Shown here: piece after piece, positions 40,701-50,493 of the stretch
How positions within the stretch are numbered: the first letter of the stretch is position 1
How the letters are laid out: each line of letters begins with the position of its first letter
Origin: Stichopus chloronotus
Taxonomy: Eukaryota > Echinodermata > Holothuroidea > Aspidochirotida > Stichopodidae
Assembly (NCBI GenBank): GCA_021234535.1
Contig: CM037846.1
Span: forward strand, 13,222,705-13,286,704
Direction: 5' to 3'
DNA: 64,000 bases
The notes under the pieces: generated by a model
What the model saw: the letters and a program-made list of their open reading frames with translations, nothing else
Told to the model about the DNA's origin: nothing
Databases searched by the model: none
Program-made: the position numbers and the translations under genes

Positions 40701-43700
40701 ATGCCGATATTTCTATTTTTTTTTTACTTTTTATGTATGCTTGCATTTATTTACATTTAGAGTTAAAGCTCCTACTTAACCTTGAAATTTGACGTCAGTG
40801 AAGTTAGAAATTGTCTAAATTAAAGGGAAATATGGCGTTTAGAATATACAAACACAGAATACAAAGGAAATAGCTTTAATCTTTGTTAAATCATTCAGTT
40901 TTATCAATAACCATCTGCAGAAGCTTCATCTTCTCAAAACATTACGAACGTGATGAGTAACGGAAGATGCATCATTTGAATTTTAAAATGTTTGGGTGGA
41001 CAACTTATTGTTGAGCAACAAATAAGTGAATTTCTATCGGTGAGTACTTATTTCTTGAAAAGAAGGTTACTGTCCTTCCTTATTTTTAATGATCTTCCAT
41101 TCTATGTTTACAAACAGTTAAAAAAGTTTGTTTGTTTTCTGTAACACAAACGCCTTATTTCCCATTAAAGTACAGTACTGTCTAAATTAAGGTCACAGCT
41201 CTTAAAGTATCTTCATATCTCTTCTATGACAATCAAGATTATCAGCAAATACAGAGAACACTCAACTAGTTGTGAACGGGTGACATCACAAATTCTTATA
41301 ATGCACCATTTTAAAATACATGTTTCTTTAAAGCTCCATAAATTTCAAAGGAAACGTGCTTTGGAAATACGTTTTTCAACGACAAGGGAAGAAAAGTTAT
41401 TCATATTTTTTATGCGTTAGTTTTCGTCAGTGGACAATTTCTTATAAACAAACTGGTCTTCGTTTTCATTTCTTTGATCCTCTCCTTAAAGAAAACTTTC
41501 GGCAAGTAAATAAGAAACTGATGCATATGTGTGCTTTGTTGTGCGCATGTCGAGTCGGGTCGGGAACAATGTGAGGGCGCGCTTTTGTGGTATGACAAAC
41601 GCTCATATATGACATTCAACTTAACTGTCTAGGGAATTTCTTTCTACAGAAAAAACAAACAAACAAACACACACACACATATTTAATACTCTATTCCGTC
41701 CTTCATCCAGAGGGTTTGAGCAATTTGGACAAACTTGCGGATACGTTACATAATATCTTTATACCGATAAGTGTAAATAAATTATTGCGGTCGCTTGCAT
41801 ATAACGCAACGCAATGAGTTTGAAAAATTTTCATCCAGCCTCTTGTCCAATGTACGGTTCTACTCCTTATCTTCACGGACCTCCCCATCCCGTCCCTCTC
41901 AACCTCTTTTTTTTCATGACACAACACAATTTCACTTGGTAATAGGACTAGTTTGTATATAGCCTACGACATCAGTATCTTATACTCTAAAAATAAAGAA
42001 AAGTACTTACTACGATAGTCCAGGTTTCGTAATCTGGAAGAAGACAGGATTCCGGAGGATAGTTCTGGTGAATGTGATCAAATTGTCCGCAGTTCCCTTC
42101 ACCGGGAGAAAATTCTCCCATGGCCCTTTGGGGACTCACGGAGAACGCTATATTCACTGCATACGAAAACGATGACGTATCTGACGAGAAGGAAAAGATC
42201 AGAGTGTTTGGGATCATCCTGAGGCTCCATGATCAGTTCACGGGATCATATACGTGACTCACATCTGTGACATCACAGGAATGTAAGTTACGGTGTAAAT
42301 TGCCAAGGTATTCTTTGTATTTTGCCAGCTAAGGATCATGCCGACCCCGATGGCGTTCCAAACATACTGTCAACGACCGTCGACATCCTTGCTTTAACAT
42401 TTCAACGAGCTTGCTGGTTGCATAGTGCTCACCTAGAGTGATGGTTCTTGTATACCTGTATGTATACCTGTGTTGCCCATACCTTAAATTTAAGACGAAG
42501 ACTGCTTGGTGTGTCAATTTCAACCTAAATGTTACATACGTATACTCACAAACAGTCACGACGGTAATGGTGTAATTTTTTTGTAATGGCTTCTTTCCAA
42601 ATATTACTTCAAATTTCCCGCCACTGTTGTGTAGAGTTTCGCGCCATATTACAAAAAGATGACGTAGCACATGCACCTGCGATACTATGTGACTTGTGGA
42701 GGTGCATTGATGATGTCATAATTGAGATAATGTTCGCAATAACATGGCGAATGGCGAGTGAGTAAAAAGTACATTCATAAGAACTTCGTATTTACTTCGA
42801 CTTGTATTTGCAATATACCATAGAGTGGTCTTCTTATTTGAAAAATGAAGAAAAAACAAAAACGAAATGAACCATATTTTTCCTACGTTCTAACAGGTTG
42901 ATGCAATAAACTAAGTCTACGACACATATGAATCTACAGACGTTGAAGAAAATTGGTCTTCTTATTAATATGTCATGTGACGTCACTCTTCGCTTGACAA
43001 ATCTCTGCAAACGTCACCTAGTTTATGGTCGTTAGTTGCACATACCAATGAACCAACCGTAGCGGGTGTATGCTTAGGTATGATGATAGTGTTTTTCTCT
43101 GTAAACGAGTACATCCTAGTACACCGTAAATTAGCACCGTGACGTTTGCAAAAATTGCATAATATCATCAAAACGAGACTGACGTCATCTATGATTTCAT
43201 AATACTGAGAATCACCTGTAAAGATTGCCAGAGGGGCAAAGTTGTTAGAATACTAAAATCCTCTAGCTCTTTAGCTCACCAAGTCCTTACAAAATACAAA
43301 TAATGTGTTAAAATCATCTCTCGAGAAGACCTTTTCTGCATGATAGAACATGACATGATATCCGGATATACTACAGGCTAATGGTTAGGGTATGTTTCTC
43401 TCGAGAAGGCATAAACATGTATGATATCATGTGAGGATTGACTGCTTTAGCTTCATGATTTAGTGCGTATTATAGGTCGAATTAAAATCCGTGCCATACA
43501 GTTTATTCAGTTGAATGAAACTCCTTATGTATCCACACATACCGTTGCCAACTGAACGGTTCCATGTCACGTGGGCATCCAAACCCCATGTGATTGGTTG
43601 ATCTCGGTTTTGCTGGAAGACTATGTAATTAACATCAATAGACGAGTCCTCCACGAAATCTGGAGCGTAAAGGGGAACAATACAAGTGACGTCATAATGG

Positions 43701-46579
43701 GTAAGTCCATGTTTTGGTAAATTACCGCGATTTACCTGTAAAAGTCCTGCAGAAAACCATTTAAAGGCTGTTTCTTTTCCTTACATTTAAACAATCTCAC
43801 AATTTCGAAGTTGTAAACTCAATGTTTAAATTTTTCCCCTGTATGTACATTTCCTAACCACCAACAGGGGGAGGAGAACTTCTTTAATGAAAATTAGTCA
43901 TTCAATTATTCCGTTATTTAAAACAATTTTTCGTTTCAGCCATTCTCAAGGCAAAGCTGTTGTAGACTTATTGGCTCACACGTTCTGTAAACTTTCATTT
44001 GCTTTTGAATCATGGTATAGTTTTTTTTACAAAACCAGTAACTTTTTAACTATATCCGATACGGTGTATTGCTTACGAAGGAGGGGCGCGGTGGGGGCAT
44101 TGTGGCATATCAGGTGACTAAATATTACCCACGACTATTCCGGTTTTTTCGATATATTATGGACTAGAACACCTTTACAGGCTGTGTCTCCACCCATGCA
44201 TCAAGCAAATATTATTATAAGTACAAATTAAGACAGCTTGACTGGTCGTTTATAATCCACTAAACGTACTGATTGATTCTGCATTATTTTCCTCACTTTA
44301 AAGCTTTATTTTATTTATTTATTTTTTTGCAAACTGTTACTACTCTCGTATATGGTCAGTCATGGTTTTCTCCATGAAGTCCATTAAGAGCTTCGTAACG
44401 AGGGAGACAGCCAGGAAAGCATCTATATACTAAGATGTTTTAAGATATGGCACGCCATTTGTAGCAACTGATGTTGACATAACTCACGCATGTGAAGACG
44501 TACCAAAGTCATTTGATGAAGCGCACTTATCATGTGACGAAGGTGTGAAGTTAACACATGTACTTGATCAAGTCCTTTGATCATTTGCACACATTATTCG
44601 ATGAAGGTGTGAAGTTTCTTCACGCACATGTGATGTATCCAAGTCATCTGAGGATGAACACTCATTTGGTGAAAGTATGAATTATCTAGTAAGATGTAAT
44701 CTGCAGCTAACTTACAACTTCAATTTTTTTTTTTTCATTTATGATTGGCGTTCCAAAGTGATTTGATTACCGTACGTCTCAGATCATTTGATGGTGCAGT
44801 GCGTTCTTCTGTGTACTCGCAGTCACAAATTTGACGAAAATAATCGAAGTATCCAATTTCGTTTCATTGATAGATCCGTCGAAAAGCGATACGGGACTTA
44901 AAACATCAACTGTCTGTCCACATAATGCTTCTCCTTCCACATGTTTTCATAAATTGTGTAAAACTTGAACGCAATATTGCTTGGGTAGAGTGTCATTATT
45001 GGTATATCAAAATATTTGGTTCAAGGTGCTGCGTGGACCCTAGGGCCCATTTTGTTAAATTCAATTCTACATTTACTCTTTCACGATGTCTATTTTTTTG
45101 TCACAATGAAGCTGTGAGGCTGTAGTGGTACCAACATGATAAGGTTTTATCTTTAGGCACTATGGACCATACTAAAAATGGGACTTTGAGTAGTGCCTAA
45201 CCCGAGTTTTCATACCCATCATGCATTGTAAATGCTATATGTGATGCAGTTATTGAAAAGGACAAAGGGTCTAGGCCTGCGCCGAAAGGGTTGAGCTTAC
45301 CACTTGTTCCTCCGTTGTTCCTCCGTTCCTCCTCAAAATCGCTAAATTTCATAAGCCTACATGTAGTGTCTCAAACAGAAATTGATGTACTTATCTTTGT
45401 CTCGTAAAAGTTACCACGTGATTGCACTACTATTTGAACTTGGAATGTGAGATTCTCGGCTAAGCCGATCCGTTTCGTTTATGTTTGCCGCCTTAGTATC
45501 TCTTTTCGATAGATCAATCAATCAAACGAAATGCGATACTTCGATTATGCTCATCAAATTTGTGCTCACACTAACAAAGAAGCAGGCACCGCACCATCGA
45601 ATGCAGGATTTGAGACACAATCACCAATCGAGCAGCTGTAACTTAAATCACAACATCATCAAATGAATATGCATCATCAAATGACTTGGATATATATGTA
45701 CATGTAGAAACTTCACACGTTTCATCAATTGATATGTATACAGCATCAAAAGTCTTGATCACGTACCTATTGACTTAACACCTTCGTCAAAAGATGAGTG
45801 CACATCATCAAAATGATCTGGTAGGTCAACAAATGCAGAAGTCATGTCCAGATAAATTGGTACAAAAAGCGGTCCATATAGTTTTAAGTCTTACCTTTAC
45901 TTAAGATATCATTTGCTCAAAGGCGGCGTTTAAGGTAGCGCAATTTATATACAGAGAAGTTGGAGTTTACTGTTTTTGTTCACCGTCGATCAAAGTCCGC
46001 ATTTGGCACATTTCGGAAACTTTTCAATATGTCATCTTATAGGCTGAATATTTCGTGGATTAAATATTAAAGCAATCAGCTGAGGTATATTTGGTGCGAA
46101 AATGGAGCCAATTGAAGCAATTTATAGAGGTTAAAAGTATATTAAGATGGCGGAGCAATATCTTTGGACCGAGGTGTGATTAGCCTTGCACAAGGTACGT
46201 AAAGTTCGATGGTCGCTAGCTAAACATCTAACAACCAATAAGGTATCACTAAAAATGAAAGTCCTATGACTGGTCGACGTATCAGCTTTCCAAAGATTGA
46301 TTGATTAGCTTACACCTATTGATAACTTCGACAACGTTTTAAGGAGCACATTACTTTTACGATTTAGCGTGTAAGCCAATGCATGGGGGGGGGGGGGGGT
46401 AATTAATTTGGGTTTGCTACCTTTAGCCGAACGTACTTACTTCCCAAAGGGCCATCGCAGCAGTCCTCGACGAGATCGCGGTCTCCGTCACTGCAGAGAG
46501 AGACAGTACCTCCAGATACGATGAGTAAAGTACATGATAAACTAGTGAAGCAACCGAAGAGGACTCGAAAAGAAAACAT
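25559..46579 (-). CDS. Receptor tyrosine kinase with FN3-like ectodomain, whole gene (16 coding exons)
   Basis: A single-pass plasma-membrane receptor that should phosphorylate protein tyrosines after ligand binding. Spliced CDS, 5' to 3' on the minus strand: 46441-46579, 43543-43659, 42011-42180, 40454-40583, 36963-37147, 36426-36509, 34157-34250, 32633-32743, 30777-30971, 30121-30300, 28988-29169, 28401-28484, 27906-28117, 27368-27511, 26751-26952, 25559-25768. The sum is 2439 nt = 812 codons plus stop, and all phases agree. Seen: signal peptide ~1-28; FN3-like regions ~47-185 and ~186-305; Thr-rich stalk 307-350; TM ~356-379; kinase ~430-705 with LGNGAFG (437-443), VAIK Lys464, alphaC Glu482, Thr512 gatekeeper position, HGD 567-569, Asn574, DFG 587-589, CW..NP..RP 683-692; tail to 812. 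There is no long kinase insert, unlike PDGFR/VEGFR. Subfamily not recognised: the kinase is FGFR/Tie-like in general pattern and the ectodomain is unusual. The exon model comes from reading splice sites, not from a transcript. Confidence 0.87.
26276..26641. repeat. Imperfect ATC/ACC trinucleotide repeat, RTK intron 15
   Basis: About 365 bp of degenerate ATC, ACC and ATT triplets. It yields long open frames of His/Tyr or Met/Val on the two strands that are not genes. Confidence 0.92.
26751..26952 (-). CDS. RTK exon 15: end of kinase domain
   Basis: Acceptor ctcaatattcag|C, donor CAA|GTGAGT. Residues 676-743. VVMLACWELNPAKRPPFAEL is subdomain XI. The exon continues into a tail with HTNYVFTEDE and a basic/Ser stretch. 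Confidence 0.93.
27368..27511 (-). CDS. RTK exon 14: kinase C-lobe
   Basis: Acceptor aaatcacttcag|A, donor ATGAT|GTGAGT. Residues 628-676 with WSFGVVLWEIFTFGRQTPY (subdomain IX) and MSINEVVHRL. Enters and leaves in phase 2. Confidence 0.95.
27906..28117 (-). CDS. RTK exon 13: catalytic and activation loops (HGD variant)
   Basis: Acceptor accccacgatag|AAC, donor GACAT|GTAAGT. Residues 558-628. FFHGDLAARNILV has the catalytic Asp569, the AAR tyrosine-kinase mark and Asn574, but Gly568 replaces the HRD arginine. ITDFGLTDDLYQSGYTRF holds DFG and activation-loop Tyr595 and Tyr599. PLKWYSPESI replaces the usual KWMAPE. Confidence 0.95.
28401..28484 (-). CDS. RTK exon 12: kinase alphaD-alphaE region
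   Basis: Acceptor cttctttaag|GAA, donor ATG|GTAAGT. Residues 530-557, ending NQLQIARQIAEGM, the helix before the catalytic loop. The short segment shows that there is no large kinase insert. Phase 0-0. Confidence 0.92.
28988..29169 (-). CDS. RTK exon 11: alphaC helix to hinge
   Basis: Acceptor aggtttag|GT, donor GAC|GTAAGT. Residues 469-529: DDFKNEIRLM (alphaC Glu482), HNNIISVLGCC, then the hinge YYLITEYMPYGDLLHFL. Thr512 sits at the gatekeeper position. Confidence 0.95.
29327..29663 (+). mobile_element. TTAA-type MITE, copy B (old), RTK intron 10
   Basis: Strongly diverged but collinear: AACGTAACATAGAAAGAATATG, CATTGTTTAACCATCCAATCTCACC, TTCTTTCTTGAAAAGAAGG, ending ATTTCCTTTAAAA. Lies just upstream of exon 11 in gene order. 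Confidence 0.6.
30121..30300 (-). CDS. RTK exon 10: kinase glycine loop and ATP lysine
   Basis: Acceptor gtatcttacag|TG, donor ACAG|GTAAGT. Residues 409-469 with EVLGNGAFGIVKKGRA (glycine loop) and DVAIKVPK (Lys464, ATP-anchoring). Phase 1 at both ends. Confidence 0.95.
30777..30971 (-). CDS. RTK exon 9: transmembrane helix and juxtamembrane segment, GC donor
   Basis: Acceptor ttttttgcag|GA. Residues 344-409. TM run FLLWIILGGSFLALVIILAV continuing to AAI, followed by the stop-transfer sequence RLDRCFRSK. The juxtamembrane part contains SFYPF and KYF tyrosines. The donor is GAAG|GCAAGT (GC-AG). The only nearby GT (GGCAA|GTGAAT) gives a stop soon after joining exon 10. Confidence 0.87.
31032..31385 (-). 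mobile_element. TTAA-type MITE, copy C, RTK intron 8
   Basis: Begins TTAAAGGGAAACGGTGCGTTTG and ends ACGTTCTATTTCCCTTTAA. 354 bp, inverted relative to copies A, D, E and F. TTAA occurs at both outer ends. Confidence 0.85.
32633..32743 (-). CDS. RTK exon 8: Thr-rich juxtamembrane stalk
   Basis: Acceptor ttctgtttcag|AA, donor AGAG|GTTCGT. Residues 307-344, an imperfect internal repeat (ATKTGGT / ATKTDGST) rich in Thr, Ala and Gly. It looks like an O-glycosylated stalk. Phase 1-1, so this exon could be skipped without a frameshift. Confidence 0.8.
32930..34060. repeat. Degenerate GGTTTG / CTCGATTTG-rich region, RTK intron 7
   Basis: The plus strand is strongly T+G biased, with repeated words GGTTTG, TTTGCTCA, GCTCGATTTG and GATTGG from ~32.93 to 33.66 kb. 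Then CCCAGATGCG, GGGCTATATGGGCTACG and CCGTATGGGACTATATGG at 33.84-34.00 kb. Probably an old tandem repeat worn down by mutation. No gene seen. Confidence 0.55.
34157..34250 (-). CDS. RTK exon 7: end of FN3-like region
   Basis: Acceptor ttatcgtag|GTG, donor TTAG|GTAAGT. Residues 276-307, VTPLTVLPFKPSSL then RIRVNPDDLL. Links the ectodomain to the stalk; enters in phase 0 and leaves in phase 1. Confidence 0.82.
34695..35003. mobile_element. 309-bp MITE inserted in a CA microsatellite, RTK intron 6
   Basis: Terminal inverted repeats GGCGCCTATTGGGGACA and TGTCCCCAATAGGCGCC. Further paired blocks inside (CCCCACTTTGCACATG; GTCCCCACTTTACTGG). Flanked on both sides by CACACACATAC, so it landed in a microsatellite. 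Confidence 0.82.
35461..35816 (+). mobile_element. TTAA-type MITE, copy D, RTK intron 6
   Basis: ATACACCAAGATGGCATATAAAG through AACGCCTTATTTCCATTTAAG. The left tip is lost or altered. Internal stem AAACTTATTTCTTGAAAAG is conserved. Confidence 0.8.
36426..36509 (-). CDS. RTK exon 6: FN3-like, with GC donor
   Basis: Acceptor gattttggcag|AAT. Residues 248-275 (28 codons, phase 0 at both ends), ending FMVIRTGDVFEIE. The 5' splice site is GAG|GCAAGT, a GC donor with perfect GC-AG consensus. The nearest GT alternative (GCAA|GTCGAT) would break the frame into exon 7. Confidence 0.82.
36963..37147 (-). CDS. RTK exon 5: second FN3-like domain, first part
   Basis: Acceptor ggtctcttcaaag|TG, donor ATG|GTTTGT. 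Residues 186-247. Reads as FN3 A-C' strands: PVNLTVTSGT, then WNITIEWKAP (the FN3 core Trp) and ITFYRITVVSGG. The donor is weaker than the others. The LINE at 37.5-38.4 kb lies in the intron just upstream. Confidence 0.9.
37496..37589. repeat. (GATA)n microsatellite forming the LINE 3' tail
   Basis: Imperfect GATA/GACA tetranucleotide run immediately after the LINE AATAAAG end. Such tails are used by several LINE clades, so it is probably part of the insertion rather than an independent microsatellite. Confidence 0.75.
37496..38357 (-). mobile_element. 5'-truncated non-LTR retrotransposon (LINE) in RTK intron 4
   Basis: Minus-strand frame 37917-38351 carries the C-terminal part of a LINE reverse transcriptase: YKYLGVMFDHQLRWDAHVDY, LRKLRSFNVN and ASRVVGVSLPT are typical of jockey/CR1-like elements. 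A frameshift near 37.91 kb separates it from RPPRTHTNRYPSSFLGQAIR, the usual ORF end. The 3' UTR ends in TTAATAAAGTATA then (TATC)n. The endonuclease and most of the RT are missing, so it is dead. Confidence 0.82.
40454..40583 (-). CDS. RTK exon 4: end of first FN3-like domain
   Basis: Acceptor ttttgtttcag|AAT, donor CCAG|GTAAAG. Residues 143-186. NETSVTIRNLTFGYQYRFQI is a classic FN3 E-F strand signature (L..G..Y.F.I), followed by RVFERGL. Two N-glycosylation sequons (NET, NLT). Confidence 0.9.
40820..41168 (+). mobile_element. TTAA-type MITE, copy E, RTK intron 3
   Basis: TTAAAGGGAAATATGGCGTTTAGAATA to ACGCCTTATTTCCCATTAA, 349 bp, with TTAA at both ends. Lies 237 bp upstream of exon 4 in gene order. 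Confidence 0.87.
42011..42180 (-). CDS. RTK exon 3: FN3-like, middle part
   Basis: Acceptor ttccttctcgtcag|AT, donor GTA|GTAAGT. Residues 86-142. Contains a Cys pair (GNCGQF and ESCLLP) about 17 residues apart that could form a disulfide loop inside the FN3-like fold, and ends in ETWTIV. Confidence 0.86.
43543..43659 (-). CDS. RTK exon 2: start of first FN3-like region
   Basis: Acceptor ttacgctccag|AT, donor G|GTATGT. Encodes residues 47-86, including FVEDSSIDVNYIVFQQNRD and HVTWNRSVGN, an N-terminal FN3-like strand pattern with an N-glycosylation sequon (NRS). It enters and leaves in phase 1. Confidence 0.85.
44455..45860. mobile_element. 1.4-kb foldback element with CATCAAATGACTTGG arms
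   Basis: Left arm ~44455-44700 (GACGAAGGTGTGAAGTTAACAC, ACTTGATCAAGTCCTTTGAT, ATCCAAGTCATCTGAGG) matches the reverse complement of ~45640-45860 (TTAACACCTTCGTCAAAAG, AAAAGTCTTGATCACGTACC, CATCAAATGACTTGGATA). The interior has no coding sequence I recognise. Lies in RTK intron 1. Confidence 0.75.
46441..46579 (-). CDS. RTK exon 1: start codon, signal peptide
   Basis: The ATG (46577-46579) opens MFSFRVLFGCF followed by a hydrophobic run ending near IVSGG, a typical signal peptide. A Cys-containing acidic stretch (LCSDGDRDLVEDCCDG) follows. The donor is A|GTAAGT, phase 1; the split codon with exon 2 gives Asn47. An in-frame Met 17 codons upstream (46628-46630) was not chosen because MFSFRV gives a better signal peptide. 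An internal exon using the cttcactag acceptor is possible but does not match the phase of the nearest upstream exon candidates. Confidence 0.72.
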
Positions 46580-47066
46580 CTTCCAAACTCCAGATCCAGC
46601 CGGTGATACCAAGTATTGTCCTCTCAACAATTGCAGCAGTCTTCTTTTGCTATCAGGCTCTCCTAAGGCGTCACGAAGGGGGTTTCCCTTTTATTCCAGA
46701 CCTTTCCTTTTTTCTTCTTCTTCTTTTTGCTTTTTTTTCCCCCTATACCTTCATAGGTTTGAATAATCCCGTCTTGTGCCTTAGAATCATGTCTGCGTTC
46801 ACTTGGGTCGTCTATGTAATCGCCAGTATGCACTAATGATATCCATATAGATTAAATGCAAGCGAATTGTGGTCTGTGTACAGTCGAGCACAATATAGTC
46901 GGGAGTCTACTATGACTACCACTGGGAGTAAATTTGTGACTCATGTGTCCCATTGTGTTTAAAATTATGCCCGTACCATTAGTGTACCGTACCGTACCGA
47001 CAACCCGGATTTCAACCATACGCTTCACCGCACAACCACAATTTGTCCATTTCCATACATACATCG

Positions 47067-47166
<100 letters not shown>

Positions 47167-47789
47167 CAATTCCTTTGTCCGGTTGCTTCACGTAAGCTCT
47201 TTGAACTTCCTTCATCTGTTCCCACAAACGGGAGTCCAAAACTTCGATGGTATGAACAGAACAACTGTTATCATAGTTTACACATCAGAAAATGTAAATG
47301 AATTTCTCAAAAGACAATGCGTAGTTTCTTCATTAACAGTGTATTTTGTAGAAATAAATGAGCAGTCTACAATTACCTCTACATCCATAATACGACGAAC
47401 AAATAAAGAAAAATTGGCATTTTGTTCCAGCGCTTCGTGACCATCTATTTCGTAGGAGAGAATATTTTCGGGACCACTAGAAACTGAGAAACTTTTCGTT
47501 TCGTACGTAAATTTCTCATCCTTCCGTATCCTTCCCGACAACAAAATTTAGTTTATCGTAAAGCTAGATCCTCCTTTACAGTTTTTTGGAAGTTGATGAT
47601 ACACGTGCGCATTTCTCGGAAATCTAATATTACTTAAAAGGTAAGACGAAACTAACAGTATGGCTATAAGTGGCGAAATATCTTGCCTTCAACTGTTGCT
47701 TATCCTTCGTGGTCCTGGATTATGGAGCTTTGTAGCAGCTAATGAGCTTTGGCTTTAGGATATCCGGAACAGATCATAACTCCAAAGGG

Positions 47790-47877
47790 TTAAAAGCTGC
47801 TTTTACTCCCAAGTAGTTCCACGGTATCGCCTAGATCGCGGAAATACCACTTCCCCGTTCCAATGATGGGTCCAAAT
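47790..47877 (-). CDS. Possible SUEL-like lectin domain, second exon and stop
   Basis: Joins the previous exon in phase 2 to give EFGPIIGTGKWYFRDLGD, resembling the FGDPC.GT.KYL end of SUEL domains without its cysteine. TAA at 47790-47792. The upstream sequence is purine-rich rather than a pyrimidine tract, so the acceptor is poor. Could be a decayed gene fragment. Confidence 0.25.
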
Positions 47878-48068
47878 CTTGCTTCTTTTTTTTTGTCTCA
47901 TTGTTTTGAAATTTTATTTGGGGAAAATACATGGGCGTCTGGAGAAAAGAAAAATACGGGAACACATAATCCACGTACATCTTTTCATTATATTGGGTCT
48001 GGGGTTCTCTTTCTGGGAACAATGGATTTGTGTGTGTTGACAGAGTGATACAGTGACGCACCTCCTAC

Positions 48069-48250
48069 TCGATCGCAACTGAAATATTACATTTCCCGTT
48101 GCATCTATGCTGTGCGATCTGTACTGGAGTGGGTACAATGAACTGGAGAAAACGGCATGACTCTTCCTCAGTCCCATTTTGGGATGCTCGAGAAAATCCA
48201 AAGTAAGTGATGCATGGGACCCTCCAAGAAAGGAACGTTTTCGTGACATT
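48069..48250 (-). CDS. Possible SUEL-like lectin domain, first exon
   Basis: Open frame from a weak acceptor (atttggttggag|AAT) to donor GA|GTAGGA. Contains VPCITYFGFSRASQ, EEESC and QIAQHRCNGKCNISVAI. This recalls the SUEL/galactose-binding lectin pattern (C..I....YGR...C ... RC.GK..CSV). Similarity judged by eye only; Cys spacing is imperfect. Confidence 0.3.
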
Positions 48251-50327
48251 CTCCAACCAAATGGACATGACCAAGTATTAACAAGGTAAGTAAATCCAAT
48301 GTGTTAGATACATGTTCAAACGTTTCGTTTTTTCAGCACCAACTTTAGTAGTATGGAGAAATCGATGAGTGAGGGCGTCCGCCTTATTAATTAATCGAAG
48401 ACCATACCATCGATTCTTGGATTTACTCAGCCCCTTGTGTATTTTTTTTTTTGGTCTGTCAACATTTTCATCTGCGTTGGTGCCTACAAATAGTTGCCTT
48501 ATACGTTCTTGCCCACACACGTAAAATGCAGGTTCAATGTGAAGGTGAAAAGTGACGTAGACATTTCTATTGTTTTATTAAGTGATAATCGCCATTTTAG
48601 CCTGCTTGCAAGATCCTTTGAATTTTATCATAGTGTGTAACACCAAGTACTTTTCACAGCTAACACACACGTTGCCTGGTAGTCGTAAGTACTGTACCAA
48701 TATCGCGTATGTATACCACCACGACACGACCAACGACATATTAGTGCTTTCGTGGTGTTCCTCCTATTCCCTTCGCTTATTGAAGAAGTATCTTTAGCCC
48801 CCGAAACGTTGATGGCGGAGCATCTTAGGCTTAGCATTACTTTACTGGCCATACGTACATTATTGTACTCGGGTGCCGATGTACCATCTAGGCCAGGCCT
48901 ACTTTTGTAACAGTTTATCATTCTCACTTTAGATGCATGCATCTCGTAGCCTAAGCCCGTGTTACTGGGCTGATCTGCAATCAGGCCGGAGTGAAGCGTA
49001 CATTTCCACAGTCCCAATGGGCTTTGATGTACTTGAATGCAAGTTCAATTCTTCTAGTGTAGACTTCGGCTTTACTTTTTAAGGTTTGGTCAGGTCCAAT
49101 TGATTGGATATGTAAAAATACTTCTATACCTACCACTAGAGCGCTAATGTACGAATGACAGTAATAGAGGGCGTGCTTGCAACTAACAATGTGGCACTCG
49201 ATCCATCAACAAGTCAGGTGATTGGTCACCTCTAACTTATACGTGTGGATTAGGCTCATTAATGCTTATTTCTATGGGAATGGTTGCAACCGTGTCATTG
49301 ATTGAAATATCTCTACTGGGAGGATGGGGGGGGGGGGGGAGTGCTGACTAAAGTTATCAAGACAGAGAAACGGCACGAATCAAACAAAAAGAGGTACTCA
49401 CAGTTGCACTACTTGCAAAACCTCTCCATCAATTTCCCAACAACGGTTCACCCTTCCTTTGGTAACACTGTACTACTTACTCGACCTAATGAAGCCTGAC
49501 CATCATGGCACTTTACCCCTCTGAAGATCATACTTTTAATTTGATGCGATATGTCCTTGCTGGTTTCGAATCCACATCCCTCCCCCCCCCCCCCCCCTTC
49601 AGTTACAGTTCAGTCTTCAGAGACCATGCGAAAAAAAATGCAGATCAGTCACTAATTGTTGGACAGAGGCAAGAGTTAAGTCCTCTTGACCAGACCCCAC
49701 TACAGCTGCATGGATTAAACGTTCGAAGTCGCACGACACGATAACAACGCACAAAGGCCTGTACTGTATTTTAAACCGACGAAGCGAAAAGGTAACAGAC
49801 ACAAAATCATGACCAATAATTCACGTACTACATTATGTGCAGTTTAATCTAGGGCAACAGTGAGGCGACTAAACAGCAATGTAATGAAATTGCTCTTCCT
49901 GTAGTGTTTGCATGGGGTCCAAATAATGGGACTTGGGTACCCGCAGTCCATAGTCTGTCTGGTACCCGTTTACTTCTTTTACATTCCATATAACAACAAC
50001 TTCATTGTGAAGTCATAATGCGACATTTTTCTTTGCACCTGAATATAATCTTATATCGAGAAAGTCCAGCAATTAGGAACTCCCTTGCAAGCAAAATATG
50101 ATGAGAGCATATAAGTACTACAGGAAGAAAGGCTTTGTTGACAAACGATATAAAAGACGGTACACAGGTATAGATTTTACCAGGTTTATTCAGAGAAGAA
50201 ACAAGAACAGCACAATATGAATTACTCGCTCATCAGTTCTCTCATTATCCAACCGCACGGAATGCGTACATGAAAGTCACTTTTTGACTGAACTAACCAC
50301 AAGGAAATGTATCTCCTATGGCATTGA

Positions 50328-50349
50328 CATCATCATCATCATCATCATT

Positions 50350-50398
<49 letters not shown>

Positions 50399-50403
50399 CC
50401 ACC

Positions 50404-50493
<90 letters not shown>
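50328..50493. repeat. (ATC)n microsatellite with ACC core
   Basis: About 55 nearly perfect ATC triplets interrupted by an ACC block near 50397-50418. Produces artefactual poly-Ile/Ser/Met frames. Confidence 0.95.

Noticed and set aside
42544..42671. Possible extra FN3-like exon (KFEVIFGKKPLQKNYTITVV) with acceptor and GTGAGT donor
   Set aside because: Enters in phase 0 and leaves in phase 1, which cannot be inserted between RTK exons 2 and 3. Those two already join in frame.
47278..47544. 88-aa minus frame ([20 protein letters not shown])
   Set aside because: Looks protein-like but matches no family I know and does not join the neighbouring candidate exons in phase. Left unassigned.
48628..49017. 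129-aa minus frame
   Set aside because: No domain, signal peptide or splice context; composition not gene-like.
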